Assembly (NCBI GenBank): GCA_037127315.1
Contig: JBBBDQ010001275.1
Coordinates: 1,670,501 to 1,734,500 of the forward strand
From: Ascarosepion bandense
Lineage: Eukaryota; Mollusca; Cephalopoda; Sepiida; Sepiidae
Direction of reading: 5' to 3'
Length of the DNA stretch: 64,000 nt
In this document: positions 42,518-51,761 of the stretch, one piece after another
Position numbering within the stretch: position 1 is the first letter of the stretch
How the letters are laid out: every line of letters begins with the position of its first letter
The notes under the pieces: generated by a model
Database searches by the model: none
Told to the model about the DNA's origin: nothing
What the model saw: the letters and a program-made list of their open reading frames with translations, nothing else
Made by a program: the position numbers and the translations under genes

Positions 42518-44641
42518 TTAGGGTTGAGTTTCTGGACAGAACATGGACGGGGAAAGGATGCCGACAGCCTCTCCCATAGATCCCTTGCCCATTTCTTTGT
42601 CAATGGAGCCATCATGAGAGAGGCCACCAACATCCCAAGGAAATGTTAGTTTCATTGCCCTGTAAAGGGAGGGGTGAACTAAAATTGGGACCCGTCCTAC
42701 ACAACATTCTTTCAGTTTTTCTAAGGACTCCTCCTCCATTGTTACTATAGGTGGGGACATTTTAATGGTTTTCCTTGCTTCCAGGAGCATGTCCCACACC
42801 TTTCCAGTACCCGTTCCTGTTCTCACAACTGTCAGCATCCTTTTTGCATGCGGAAAATTTCTGGGTTTCTCAATGTCTTTTTCCTTGCATTTTTTCATTG
42901 CTAATAGGACTTTTAATTTATTAATCCTATTGCCAAAGTTCCTGGCCCTATCTTCCTGGGCTGGAGAAACTCTGCAAATATTCTCCCCCATCAAGTAAGG
43001 GACTCTTGTTGCCTTCTTCCGAGCCTCCCTATCCTCTGCTGTGGGGCTCCTTTGCCTCTTTGAAGGTGGTGGTAACAGCTTTTTGGGAGAGGGGCTGGGG
43101 GTTGGTTGTGAAGGTATTCGGAATGGGCTGGGGTCTCTACTAAGAGGAGCAGATTTCCTTGGAGTGGGCTGTGAGGAGTGGGACTTTTTGGGGCTTTTCT
43201 TTTTTTCAGGAGAGGACGGGGCAGAGACAGAGGGACGTGTTTGTTTCTTTGCTAGTTCCTCCTTTAGTTTTTGTGCTTTCTTCATGCCCTCGTAGCCTGG
43301 GTCGTATGCTTTGCGCATCTCCTCTATTGATGGTGCAGACCAGGCCGAGGCGTCGCCCTTCTTGCTGGTAGAGGGAGAGGGGCTGTACGTGCCTTTAGTC
43401 CTGGGAGCATCAGGGGACTGAGGTCCCGCAGCTTGACGCTTCCCTCTGGTCCTGCCAACAACCTGCCATTCCCCCTTTTCCTTCTCCGATACTACACTTG
43501 TAGCAGGCGAAGGCTTTTCGGGGAATGAGGGCCGATGTTTTGACCCAACCGGGGGTACTACCACACCGGTCCTGGTTGCTGGCATGCCCACTACAGGCGG
43601 GACGGATTTTGTCACAGAAGCGGCCAGAGGGGTATTTTGGTCTTCAGGGGCCTGGCTTCCAGAGGCCTTCTTCTCTGGGCAGGAGGAGGAGAGGTGACCA
43701 ATCTTTCCGCACCTCCAGCATGTCGGTTTGCGACCGGTCACTATCACCGGTAGTCTCAGGCCCCCAACGTCAAGACAGTTGGGGATGGTATCGAAGGCCT
43801 TACCACTCATCATAATCACGAAAGACCATCCCCCGGTCAGGTCCTCGCAGGAGGCATCTACAATCTCACCGAATTGAGAAAAGTACGCCGCGAGATGCTC
43901 CCCGATGACCTGAGGAGGGACCTCGTACACTGCCACCTTGGTCCTACGCATGCCTAGGTATTCTGTTCTTATGATAAAATCTTTCGTTATAAGATCTTTT
44001 GATACCATCTTTAGGCAATCTTCCGGCGTGGGCAGCAGCACGTCCCACGTGAAAAAGCCCGTGCCTTTTACGATTCGTAAGGGCTTGACCCCCGTGGACT
44101 GCAGTGTCTTCAACACTGTGTCTTTTGTGGGGCGACAAATCTTGCGCGAACGCTTGTCGACCACAAGGACTGACACAATTCTTTTTTCAATTTTTCTTAA
44201 TTCCTGGGGATCCTCCAAGAGTCCATCTTCTGTCACAAGATGAGCGTAACTCTTGGCTCTCTCCAGAAACTCCGTCAAATTGATTTTTACCTTTGGTGGG
44301 GACTTCCAGCCCAAGGGCGATTCCCCGGCCTCGGTATCTTTCGTTTGGTCTTCATCAATTTTGGTCTCGTTATCCTTTTGGCCATTATCGGCCACCACAT
44401 TTTGGGTCTCTGTCTTTTCATCCGTCTTACTTGAAGTAGGAAGAGGGGGAAAAGATTCCTCATTCTTTTGGCCATTTTCGGCCACCATATTTTTCTTCAC
44501 ATCTTTTTTGGTCTTCTCTTGTTGTTGATCCTTATTTTCAACAATTAGAGGGGGAAAAGACTCATCATCCTTTTCCGGTGGACCCTTCCAAGGAGGGTCA
44601 AACAAAAGTTTCTTTTTCACTGACCGACTTGAGTCGGCCAT
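42518..44641 (-). CDS. ORF1 protein of the Tx1-like LINE
   Basis: 707 codons from ATG (MADSSRSVKKKLLFDPPWKG). A charged, low-complexity N-terminus with two ESFPPL repeats precedes a conserved middle. About 210-300 looks like an RRM-type fold (TKVAVYEVPPQVIGEHLAAY, FGEIVDASCED, GGLRLPVIVTG), followed by one CCHC knuckle, CWRCGKIGHLSSSC (about 308-321). A long Ser/Pro/Lys-rich region follows (about 340-560), then a folded-looking C-terminal segment (NRINKLKVLLAMKKCKEKDI) and a Pro/Met-rich end. ORF1 proteins of this superfamily bind the element RNA and act as chaperone. The stop lies 12 bases before the endonuclease start. No break seen. Confidence 0.85.
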   Translation of the reverse strand: MADSSRSVKKKLLFDPPWKGPPEKDDESFPPLIVENKDQQQEKTKKDVKKNMVAENGQKNEESFPPLPTSSKTDEKTETQNVVADNGQKDNETKIDEDQTKDTEAGESPLGWKSPPKVKINLTEFLERAKSYAHLVTEDGLLEDPQELRKIEKRIVSVLVVDKRSRKICRPTKDTVLKTLQSTGVKPLRIVKGTGFFTWDVLLPTPEDCLKMVSKDLITKDFIIRTEYLGMRRTKVAVYEVPPQVIGEHLAAYFSQFGEIVDASCEDLTGGWSFVIMMSGKAFDTIPNCLDVGGLRLPVIVTGRKPTCWRCGKIGHLSSSCPEKKASGSQAPEDQNTPLAASVTKSVPPVVGMPATRTGVVVPPVGSKHRPSFPEKPSPATSVVSEKEKGEWQVVGRTRGKRQAAGPQSPDAPRTKGTYSPSPSTSKKGDASAWSAPSIEEMRKAYDPGYEGMKKAQKLKEELAKKQTRPSVSAPSSPEKKKSPKKSHSSQPTPRKSAPLSRDPSPFRIPSQPTPSPSPKKLLPPPSKRQRSPTAEDREARKKATRVPYLMGENICRVSPAQEDRARNFGNRINKLKVLLAMKKCKEKDIEKPRNFPHAKRMLTVVRTGTGTGKVWDMLLEARKTIKMSPPIVTMEEESLEKLKECCVGRVPILVHPSLYRAMKLTFPWDVGGLSHDGSIDKEMGKGSMGEAVGILSPSMFCPETQP

Positions 44642-44835
44642 TTTTTAAAATTAAGCAACACAACGTCGCCAATATATTTTCCTCCGTAAATCCAATGAGA
44701 ATAGGGAGGGGAGGGAAAAGCGGGAGAAATAGGGGGAAACAAATAAACCTCGCAAGGTTAAAGGAATAGCCACAGTAATGGCAAATAAAAATTAGCCTAA
44801 TATGGCAAACAAAAATAACAAAACAGCTTACAATT

Positions 44836-44874
<39 letters not shown>

Positions 44875-45489
44875 CCTAAAGGCGATAAACGATAAGTAGC
44901 TTTACAAAATTCACAAAATAAACTTTACACGTTAACAATAAAAAACGAAGGAGTCGCCTAAAAAGGCTACTAAAAGAAAATAATGGGAAGGTGGTCAATA
45001 AACGTTAATAGGTTTCAAAAAATAAAGTTTCAAACAAAAAGAGCGGAGAGTTGCCTAAAAGGCTACTTCCGTAAAACTAATATGGGGAGGGGCTGGAAAA
45101 GAAAACGTTAAAGTGTGGAGGAAATCAGATAATATTCAGTTTACAAGTCGCGAGAAAATTACAAAATAAAATTAAGGTTTAAACAAAAATTAAATGTAGC
45201 ACGTAAGGCAAAACTAAAAACTGAAAAATGAAAACAAAAATTAAGTCACACGGTCCGACCTAAACAAAAACAAAAATGGCGGCCAGAAAAAAAAATACGA
45301 AAATAAAGTAACAAAAAGCTAGAAAATAAAATGAATAGAACAAAACAAGGAAACGAAAAATTAAATAAAATTAAAAACTTAGCTATACAAAAAGAGTCTT
45401 TAGCAGGAAAGCGGGTAAGTCAGAAGGAGAAGGTAACTTTTGTCAGTATTCCGTCAAAGACTGGACTGAAAAAAGACTCGACGCCACTC
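44642..45489 (-). other. 5' UTR of the Tx1-like LINE with degenerate internal repeats
   Basis: 848 bases before ORF1. GCCT-A(4-5)-GGCT palindromes recur at 44956-44968 and 45053-45064, with a weaker one at 44875-44884, and TCCGTAAA...GGGAGGGG segments at about 44683-44720 and 45067-45090 are similar, so this looks like two to three degenerate monomers of 80-100 bp. A 34-base A run (T in the element sense) sits at 44837-44870. A YY1-like AAAATGGCGGCC lies at 45273-45284 on the plus strand, about 210 bases from the element 5' end. Confidence 0.6.
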
Positions 45490-45508
45490 AAGAAATTGAC
45501 GCCACTGA
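45490..45508. repeat. target-site duplication of the Tx1-like LINE (right copy)
   Basis: Right partner of 38291-38309. Immediately to its left is GACGCCACTC (45480-45489), a near-repeat of the end of the duplication that belongs to the LINE 5' end or to an insertion footprint. Confidence 0.93.
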
Positions 45509-45541
45509 TCCTAGAGTGAACTTGGTCGGTCAGTTTTATAA
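45506..45541 (-). promoter_or_regulatory. Gypsy LTR core promoter, now upstream of the LINE
   Basis: On the minus strand TATAAAA (45534-45541 region) lies about 33 bases before TCAGT (45504-45508), an initiator-like motif. The LINE was inserted immediately after the TSD that begins with this TCAGT, in the same orientation as the promoter. Confidence 0.55.
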
Positions 45542-45736
45542 TCCATTTCTCTACCCATAATCCATTTCCTCGGTCTATAAAAATTCCCCTCGAGGGCCTC
45601 CTCTCTTTTTTCCTTTAGAATGAGCTGAAGGTGGATTATTAAGACAGAGGTGAGTATTATTATTATTTTCTTTCTTTGGAACAGATTACTGCTTTGCACG
45701 CCAGACACAAACGAACTCTCTTTTTTCCAGAGCCGC
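45509..45736 (-). repeat. 5' LTR, U3 part, displaced 7.2 kb by the LINE
   Basis: Looks identical to 34208-34435. It stops at 45736 (AGAGCCGC), about 24 bases short of the 3' LTR end, then unrelated sequence follows. A few bases later CTTTCA resembles the missing part, so a small deletion at the outer end is plausible. Confidence 0.88.
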
Positions 45737-46854
45737 TCTTTCAGCAATTACCACTATCAACATTTTTAACGACCTTTGTACCAAACAAGACATTACTTTT
45801 ATTTGTAAAAAGCTTATATATATATATATAAATGTTGTTTCTATATACATTTTGATTTTCTTGTTTTATACCTCTCTTATAGTGGGCTATCTGCTAACAA
45901 AGCCAAATCAGTCTAATCAGTTTCAACACACACATACACATCACTATAACGGATAACCAGCTATAATACAACAAATGATAAATCGATCTAAATGTCTCTC
46001 ATAAAAAAAGAGATAAGTAGAGTCATAAAAGTTGTCTGCATAGGTGTACAGTAGGAGAGAGAGGGTGAGTTGTGACTTATTGCAGCAACAGTATTTAATG
46101 GGTGTCATTTGAAGATAGGAGTTCACATCCAGACAAGCGTTGTGAATTGTGGCTGGTGTGCTGACCAATTGCCAAAGAGTCTCTTTTATTGGGATTTTAT
46201 GTCCTTTTCTTAGGCTCAGACCATCTTCAATTTCTATTTTGTTTCTTTAGGCAGGAGTGGGTGTCCATTGGTGAAAATTTTGGAATGTATTTTTATTTGA
46301 GTGTGTAAGTGAAACAGAAGCTATATACAGAGCCTATGTGCAGTTGACAAAGTTTGTAGTTCAGTCTTGGGTTTCAGAGTGTTCACATCCGGCCAGTAGT
46401 GGAAATTTGCATAATGTGAACCAGAAGAAGACTGATTTTAGGAAGATTATAACATGATGAATACCTTGAAAACATTGCTTCTGTCTGGATTTCTACGATA
46501 AAGAGTATCGAAGATCTATAGTGGGTTATCCGTTCTAGTGGAGAGAAGTTGTATGTTGTCGCAGATTAACGGAATTTGGCCTCAGTGTAAATAGCCCACA
46601 ATAAGTCCTAAAAGATTATAAATCAAGAAAAGCAAACTGAGTTTAGAAATAACATTTTATATATACACATATCAATTAAGGTTATTACAATTAAAGTAAT
46701 CCTTTAAGTATGGGTCTAGCGGATGTTAAAATGTTCATGGCAATAAATGCTGAAAAGAGAATTTATGCTTATGAATGTGGAAGCATTGTAAGTAAGGAAT
46801 GTCTTTGATGTATCCGCTCCTTTGGTCGGTAAGTAGTTTAGAGACAGCAAAGGA
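45737..46854. other. unassigned stretch right of the Gypsy element
   Basis: AT-rich with a (TA)n run near 45816. TTCACATCC recurs at about 46122, 46383 and 47010, in otherwise dissimilar contexts. No coding sequence recognised. Confidence 0.35.
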
Positions 46855-47060
46855 TAAGATGAGAGGGAAGGGAGGCGAGCATAGTAAGTTGCTTGACGTC
46901 AGTCAAGGGAGATACTAATTACATTCATCTCTCTCGAGTCTGTCTGGGTGTGTCTCTGTATCGGCTTTTTATTTCATCTTTTTGGATCGCAGCAGATCAT
47001 TTGGGAATTCACATCCGTATTTGATTCTGGGCTTCCTATTGGCCAATAAATAAATAGGCT
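46855..47060 (+). repeat. dispersed repeat, inverted relative to 33715-33910
   Basis: Plus-strand copy with GCTTGACGTCAGTCAAGGGA, CATTTGGGAATTCACATCCG and TCTGGGCTTCCTATTGGCCA followed by AATAAATAAATAGG. See 33715-33910. Confidence 0.6.
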
Positions 47061-47090
47061 CGCGAACGGGAATTTGCTATTTAATTAATT

Positions 47091-47215
47091 TTTAGTCTTC
47101 TATTGGAACATCTGTGTGGAGCTGGGGTGCACACTGACGAGTTTTGGCCATTTGCTTTCTGGTCGTGAGAGTGCAAACATCTGGCCCCTCGCTTTGCTTG
47201 GCATGTATCACCACA
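47091..47215 (+). repeat. dispersed repeat, inverted relative to 62690-62840
   Basis: GGAACATCTGTGTGGAGCTG, ACGAGTTTTGGCCATTTGCT, GAGAGTGCAAACATCTGGCC and GCTTTGCTTGG appear in reverse complement at 62690-62840 in the same order. Element type unknown. Confidence 0.65.
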
Positions 47216-47581
47216 GATCCTCCCCAGAGTGTTGCCCCCATTTGGGTAAACAGCGTTTAGTTAGGATCAGATATTCCGCTATGATAAATTCCTTTTTTTT
47301 CGGTATTAACATGCCATTAAACTTGTCAGGGTTGCCTCCCTTGTATTGAAGGATTACTGGCAGAAAAGATAAAAATTTATAAAAAGTTTCCTGGACTCCC
47401 TAAATGACATATTCAACTGACCGTGGACCAAGAATGAACAAAATGTTAAAATATAACAATTTAATGAACAGAAAGGGATGAATAACAATAATGGGTGGGG
47501 GAGATGTAAAATATTGTTCTTATCCAAAAATCAAGAGATAATGAGTGGTGAACGATGCAAACCAACAATAATCCAATACGT

Positions 47582-47998
47582 AATTGGAGTAGATAGATCT
47601 ATCTATCGCCCGGTTCACACTCCACCCACGTCTATTGAACAGTTTAAGAGGCTCATCCCTTGTTCCCTGTTTAGGATGTGGTTTCCGGCTTTCTCTTTAC
47701 CAATCTTCTCACTTTTTTTTTCAATTGGAGTAGATAGATCTATCTATCACCGGTTCACACTCCACCCACATCTATTGAACAGGTGAAGAGGCTCATCCCT
47801 TGTTCCCTGTTTAGGATGAGGTTTCCAGCTTTCTCTTTTCTAATCTCACTTTTTTTTTTCAATTGGAGTATATAGATCTATCTATCACCCGGTTCACACT
47901 CCACCCATGTCTATTGAACTGGTTAAGAGGCTCATCCCTTGTTCCCTGTTTAGAATGTTCCCTGGTTTCCGGTTTTCTCTTTTCCAATCTTTTCACTA
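47582..47998. repeat. tandem repeat of 138-141 bp, three copies
   Basis: AATTGGAGTAGATAGATCTA starts at 47582, 47723 and 47861. Each unit includes CGGTTCACACTCCACCCA, AGGCTCATCCCTTGTTCCCT and a T-rich end. It merges on the right into a Jockey-like 3' end. Confidence 0.92.
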
Positions 47999-48075
47999 TT
48001 ACGTAGCCCCCTGCACATCAGTGGCATTACCGCCTTGCTCGGGTTGATATGATTAAAAAAAACAAAACAAAACAT
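47999..48075 (+). mobile_element. Jockey-like LINE 3' terminus
   Basis: CATCAGTGGCATTACCGCCT, TTGCTCGGGTTGATATGATT and an A-rich tail are the plus-strand form of the family 3' end seen at 770-790 and 54600-54700. The 138-141-bp repeats to its left may be an amplified part of this copy's 3' UTR. Confidence 0.6.
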
Positions 48076-48710
48076 ACAATATGGATCATATTAATATAAT
48101 CTATTTGTACGTGTGTAATGATGTCTGCACAAACATGATATTTGGGTATTTGTTGTAGGCTAAGGCTAAAGTGGGGGATGGGTACAATGACTTATCTGAT
48201 AGTCCTTTTTTCATTCTCTTTTATATTTTATCGAACAGCTTCATTTTTTTTTATTATCTTTCATCTCTGAAGACCAGGAACTATATTTTCAATCTTGCTT
48301 TGTATCTTTTTCTTCTGGTCTGACATCAGATTTCCTTTTTTCTTCTTTTGGAATTTCTGGCTTGAGTGCTATGGCCTGTTCTGCAATGGACAATATTTCT
48401 CACACTCTTGGCATCAGGAACAATATGGTTCGTCTTCTGCCTCAGGGAATGTGTGGTCTCAGCTTATTTCTTGGAGTCACAGTTAACATAACTTACCCTG
48501 TCGAGATATGGACAGCTACTGGCTTTTCAAAAATCACCTCCTGTGGCACCTAAATTTCTGGCTTGCTGATTGGCTGTCCTTGGCCAATCGTGTTGCTTCT
48601 TTCATCTGCTGCTCCTGCTGTTCTTATGCTAACATTCGCCTAGCCTATGTGTTTATACCTTATGCATGATGTGGGAAGTGGGTGGGTATCTATTGTTGAC
48701 TTACATTCAA
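48076..48710. other. unassigned stretch
   Basis: No recognised element. The open frames at 48295-48553 have no family character. Confidence 0.35.
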
Positions 48711-49412
48711 GAGTTATCATTATTAACATGATTCACATGTGGACTACTTTCCTCATCTTTATTGTTTTAATCTTCCTAAATATTGCTCCTATCTGAATTC
48801 CTATAATGAAGAGTTATTATTGACATGATACATATGCGGACTATTTTCCACATCTTTATTGTTTTACTCTTCCTTAATATTGCTTCTGTCTGAATTTCTA
48901 TGATGAAGAGTTATCGTGATTTACATGATTCACATGTGGACTACTGTCCTCATCATTATTGTTTTTATCGCTGTAAAGAGGAAGACATGTAAATTGTGTA
49001 CATAAATATTGCTTCATTCCTCATTCCATTACTACACTGAGAACATTAGGTGATTTATTACCTACTTATTAAATAAATTTATTTACACAATTCATATGCC
49101 GACTTCTTTCCGCATCTTGATTGTTTTTATCAACAACAGAGAGGAGGCCATGTAAATAGTATAAATAAATATTGCTTCATTCCTCATTGCAAGACTACAC
49201 TGAGAACATTTGGTGATTTAATACCTACTAACTGAATAAATTTATTTACACAATTTAAACGTGGACTACCTTCCTCATCATGATTGTTTTTATTAACAGC
49301 AAAGAGGAGGACATGTAAATAGTGTAAATGAATATTGCTTCATTCCTCATTGCAAGACTACACTGAGAACATTCGGTGATTTATTACCTACTTACTAAAT
49401 AAATTTATCGTT
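48711..49412. repeat. tandem satellite-like array, about 97-bp then 162-bp units
   Basis: Five consecutive units share ACATGATTCACATGTGGACT (variable), TCCTCATC...ATTGTTTTTAT and ATATTGCTTC. The first two are about 97-100 bp. The last three are about 162 bp and add ACACTGAGAACATTNGGTGA and TTACCTACT...AAATAAA. So the longer unit looks like the shorter one with an added segment. Confidence 0.85.
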
Positions 49413-49714
49413 TTTATAAGTGAAAGAATTGAATTAAATTTCTAATGACAGCACTAGAGTTAATGGTTTAACACTACACACAAACCATGAATTCACTTAA
49501 AGATATGCCTGTCAAAACAGGGTGCTTGGAAATAATATTATAAAAGCCATTTCATAGAACAAAACAATACCTTTAATTTGAAGATGACAAATTCTTCAAT
49601 GAAATCTTAAAACTCTGTGCAATCTGAATAACAAAGAGGAGAAGAAAGAAAACAAAGAGAACTAATTTGATTATTAGTGGGAAGAGTTTGCAAAAGTCAT
49701 GATCTTTGTATTTG

Positions 49715-50130
49715 AGTATAATATTTCTAACCATTTCATCTAAAGCATGGCCATAAAGTAACTAAGACACCTACTGAGCAAGAAGAAATAAAAGAAAAGC
49801 GCTATTAAGGAGAGAGAGCAATAAAAGAGGAATCAAGGAGAGAGTAGATTATGACTGACATTGTATTTAAATTTTTGAAGATCAAAGTTTACTGAAATGT
49901 AAGATGATGAAAGAGATTTCCACAAGCAAGAATTATGACAGAAGATAATGATTGACATTGCATTTAAATTTTTGAAGATTAAAATTGACTGAAAAGCAAG
50001 AATCTGGAAGATTTCTACTGGTGAGACATATGAGAAAAGAAACTATTAGCAAAGAACTTAGGGTTACACATGCCAATTCGGTTCCAAAATGATTCAACCT
50101 AACTGCTTATCTATGACTGCACTTAAATTC
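49715..50130 (-). mobile_element. Jockey-like LINE 3' remnant
   Basis: The plus strand at 49727-49770 (AACCATTTCATCTAAAGCAT, then AAGTAACTAAGACACCTA) follows the inverted family 3' end. A duplicated stretch with ATTGACATTGCATTTAAATT-like sequence occurs at about 49857 and 49948. Strongly decayed. Confidence 0.45.
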
Positions 50131-51488
50131 ATATGGTTGTTATGATAGTCATTGTTTGACTTCTGTTTTTGGTTAGTGAAATGCAACATATTGTCTGATT
50201 TTATAAGACTTGATTGCACAGAAAATCAGAGCTTATACACATCTACACATTTTCATTAGCCAATAAAAAAATATATATATACATTTATACATTCACCAAT
50301 AGAAAATCTCTTTTTATAAATCAGTTGGCTCATTAAATTTTACCATGCTGACATCTGCAAAAACAAAATAAATTCAACCTCTTATTTATTGTCTAATCAA
50401 GAGCAAGGAAAAATATCTTAAGATTTGAGCTAATTCTATTTTTCACAATTGTATTATTATACATGATTGTTGCCTTTCTCTGTAGAGCGCTAGACAAGTC
50501 TAGGCGACCTGTATCTTCTTATTCTCTCAATTTCTCTCTTTTCCTCATTCACTTATCAGCAACAAAAAAAGAAATGAGCAACAAAGACCTCACATCCACT
50601 TTCCTTTCACACTCAAGACAAACTTTTACCTGCGACATCAGATTTGTCTTTTCTTGTTGTTGAGTAGTTTTCGCACTTATGGTTATAATCGTGTAATGTC
50701 GGTTGCTAATCGACTTCACGCATCCAAAATGTTAGGAACTTGGTAATCTTCCACTGAAAGCTGACTCCTTAGTATTAGGCTAACTGCCAACTAATATCAA
50801 CTGCCTTAGTCCAACTATGTCCAAACTGGAACTAACTAATAGTTCTACTGAACTCCAATAGAACTCTAAAGAACTCTCTAAAACTTCTAAGAACTTCCCA
50901 AGAACTTCTCGAGTTAAACACCATTTTGCTTTTTCTTTACAAAAGAAGAATTTTAGCAGACTTTAAAAACTGAACATTTAAAACATACATTCACAAGAAA
51001 AACTTTATACAGAACTTTCCAACATATCTATTATTTCAAAACAACAAAAATTTCTTCTCATTCTTCTTGATAAATAAATTAACACTTCTTTATACAAACA
51101 ACAAAAACCTTTTGCTTTTGTGCAACCTTCTGATACATTCAAATGTGGGGGGCTAAGTTACATTTGACACAAGGCCATTTTGCAGGCATAACCGATGCTG
51201 CCTATAGTATATTCATCACAACAAAGTAAGACATTTATACTAAATAATCAGAAGGATTTATTATCCAAAGGATTCTGTTGTACAAGTTCAATGGAGTGAG
51301 AAATTTCTTGTAATGTAGTTGTTAGTAAAGAAATTCTGGTTTGTGTTTGGGTTGGGAGAATGAATAGAGTTTTTTGGAAATTATAAGTCTAACAATAAAG
51401 GCTATATTTAATAAGAGAAAATGATATTTAGGCTATGCTGACTTATCTGTGGTTTTCATTTATAGAGCTTCTAAATTTCAGATGTTCT
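50131..51488. other. unassigned stretch
   Basis: No coding sequence recognised. At 50860-50920 a short degenerate repeat of GAACTTC(T/C) units is visible. 51122-51190 resembles 53389-53475 (ACCTTCTGATA..., TTTGACACAAGG). Confidence 0.35.
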
Positions 51489-51761
51489 TGCAAGACCCGG
51501 AAGATTTTGCGATCAAGTGCGAAAAATCTAAATTACTATAAAGAACTTCATCAGCCAGTGCCAGTCAGTCTGGGACGGAAGCAGCAGAGATGACACACTA
51601 AAATGTAACGAGATAAGCTTCAAGTGACCCGGATATTCATCCTCTTTCCCTTTCTTTCTCATGTGCTGATTCATTTTACTTCTTCTCTTTCAATAAATTA
51701 CTATGATGAACATTTTCTACATTTCTTGATACCCTTAACTTTCTAAATGAACATTAATTTC
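51489..51761. repeat. LTR-like direct repeat, left copy (273 bp)
   Basis: From TGCAAGACCCGGAAGATTTT to AACATTAATTTC. By eye about 95% identical to 52994-53269, in the same orientation. Contains TTTCAATAAATTACTATGAT (an AATAAA signal) near the right end. The spacing (about 1.2 kb between copies) would suit a small LTR element, but the interior is LINE and SINE sequence, so duplication is an alternative. Confidence 0.7.

Larger units (their letters stand above)
38310..45489 (-). mobile_element. Tx1-like (L1 superfamily) non-LTR retrotransposon, 7.18 kb
   Basis: Inserted in the Gypsy 5' LTR with a perfect 19-bp duplication (AAGAAATTGACGCCACTGA at 38291-38309 and 45490-45508). In element order: 5' UTR of 848 bp, ORF1 (44641-42518), endonuclease (42505-41516), reverse transcriptase (41515-39048) and 3' UTR (39047-38310). 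It ends ...ACAATAAATAATT without a long poly(A). Reverse transcriptase signatures (LDQSKAFDRVDH, SIRQGCPLSPLLY, YADDVSVF) and the C-terminal Cys/His motif resemble the Tx1 clade, several of whose members are sequence-specific. It appears full length and recent. The only lesion noted is a one-base frame break between endonuclease and reverse transcriptase. Confidence 0.85.
34022..45736 (-). mobile_element. Ty3/Gypsy-type LTR retrotransposon, split by a LINE insertion
   Basis: Minus-strand LTR element. Its own sequence is 34022-38309 plus 45509-45736 (about 4.5 kb); 38310-45489 is an inserted Tx1-like LINE. In element order it runs: truncated 5' LTR (U3 45736-45509; R-U5 38309-38124), primer-binding-site position 38123-38112, gag, protease, pol, polypurine tract and 3' LTR. 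Domain order protease, RT, RNase H, integrase, with a GPY-type integrase tail, is that of Ty3/Gypsy. The two LTRs look identical over the parts present in both, so insertion was recent. The 5' LTR lacks its first 24 bases or so, and the flanks (ends at 34021 and 45737) show no matching duplication. No env-like gene is present. Confidence 0.9.

Noticed and set aside
34022..45736. Envelope gene making this an errantivirus-like element
   Set aside because: Nothing between the integrase tail and the polypurine tract except the short Cys-rich end of pol; there is no signal peptide or membrane segment.
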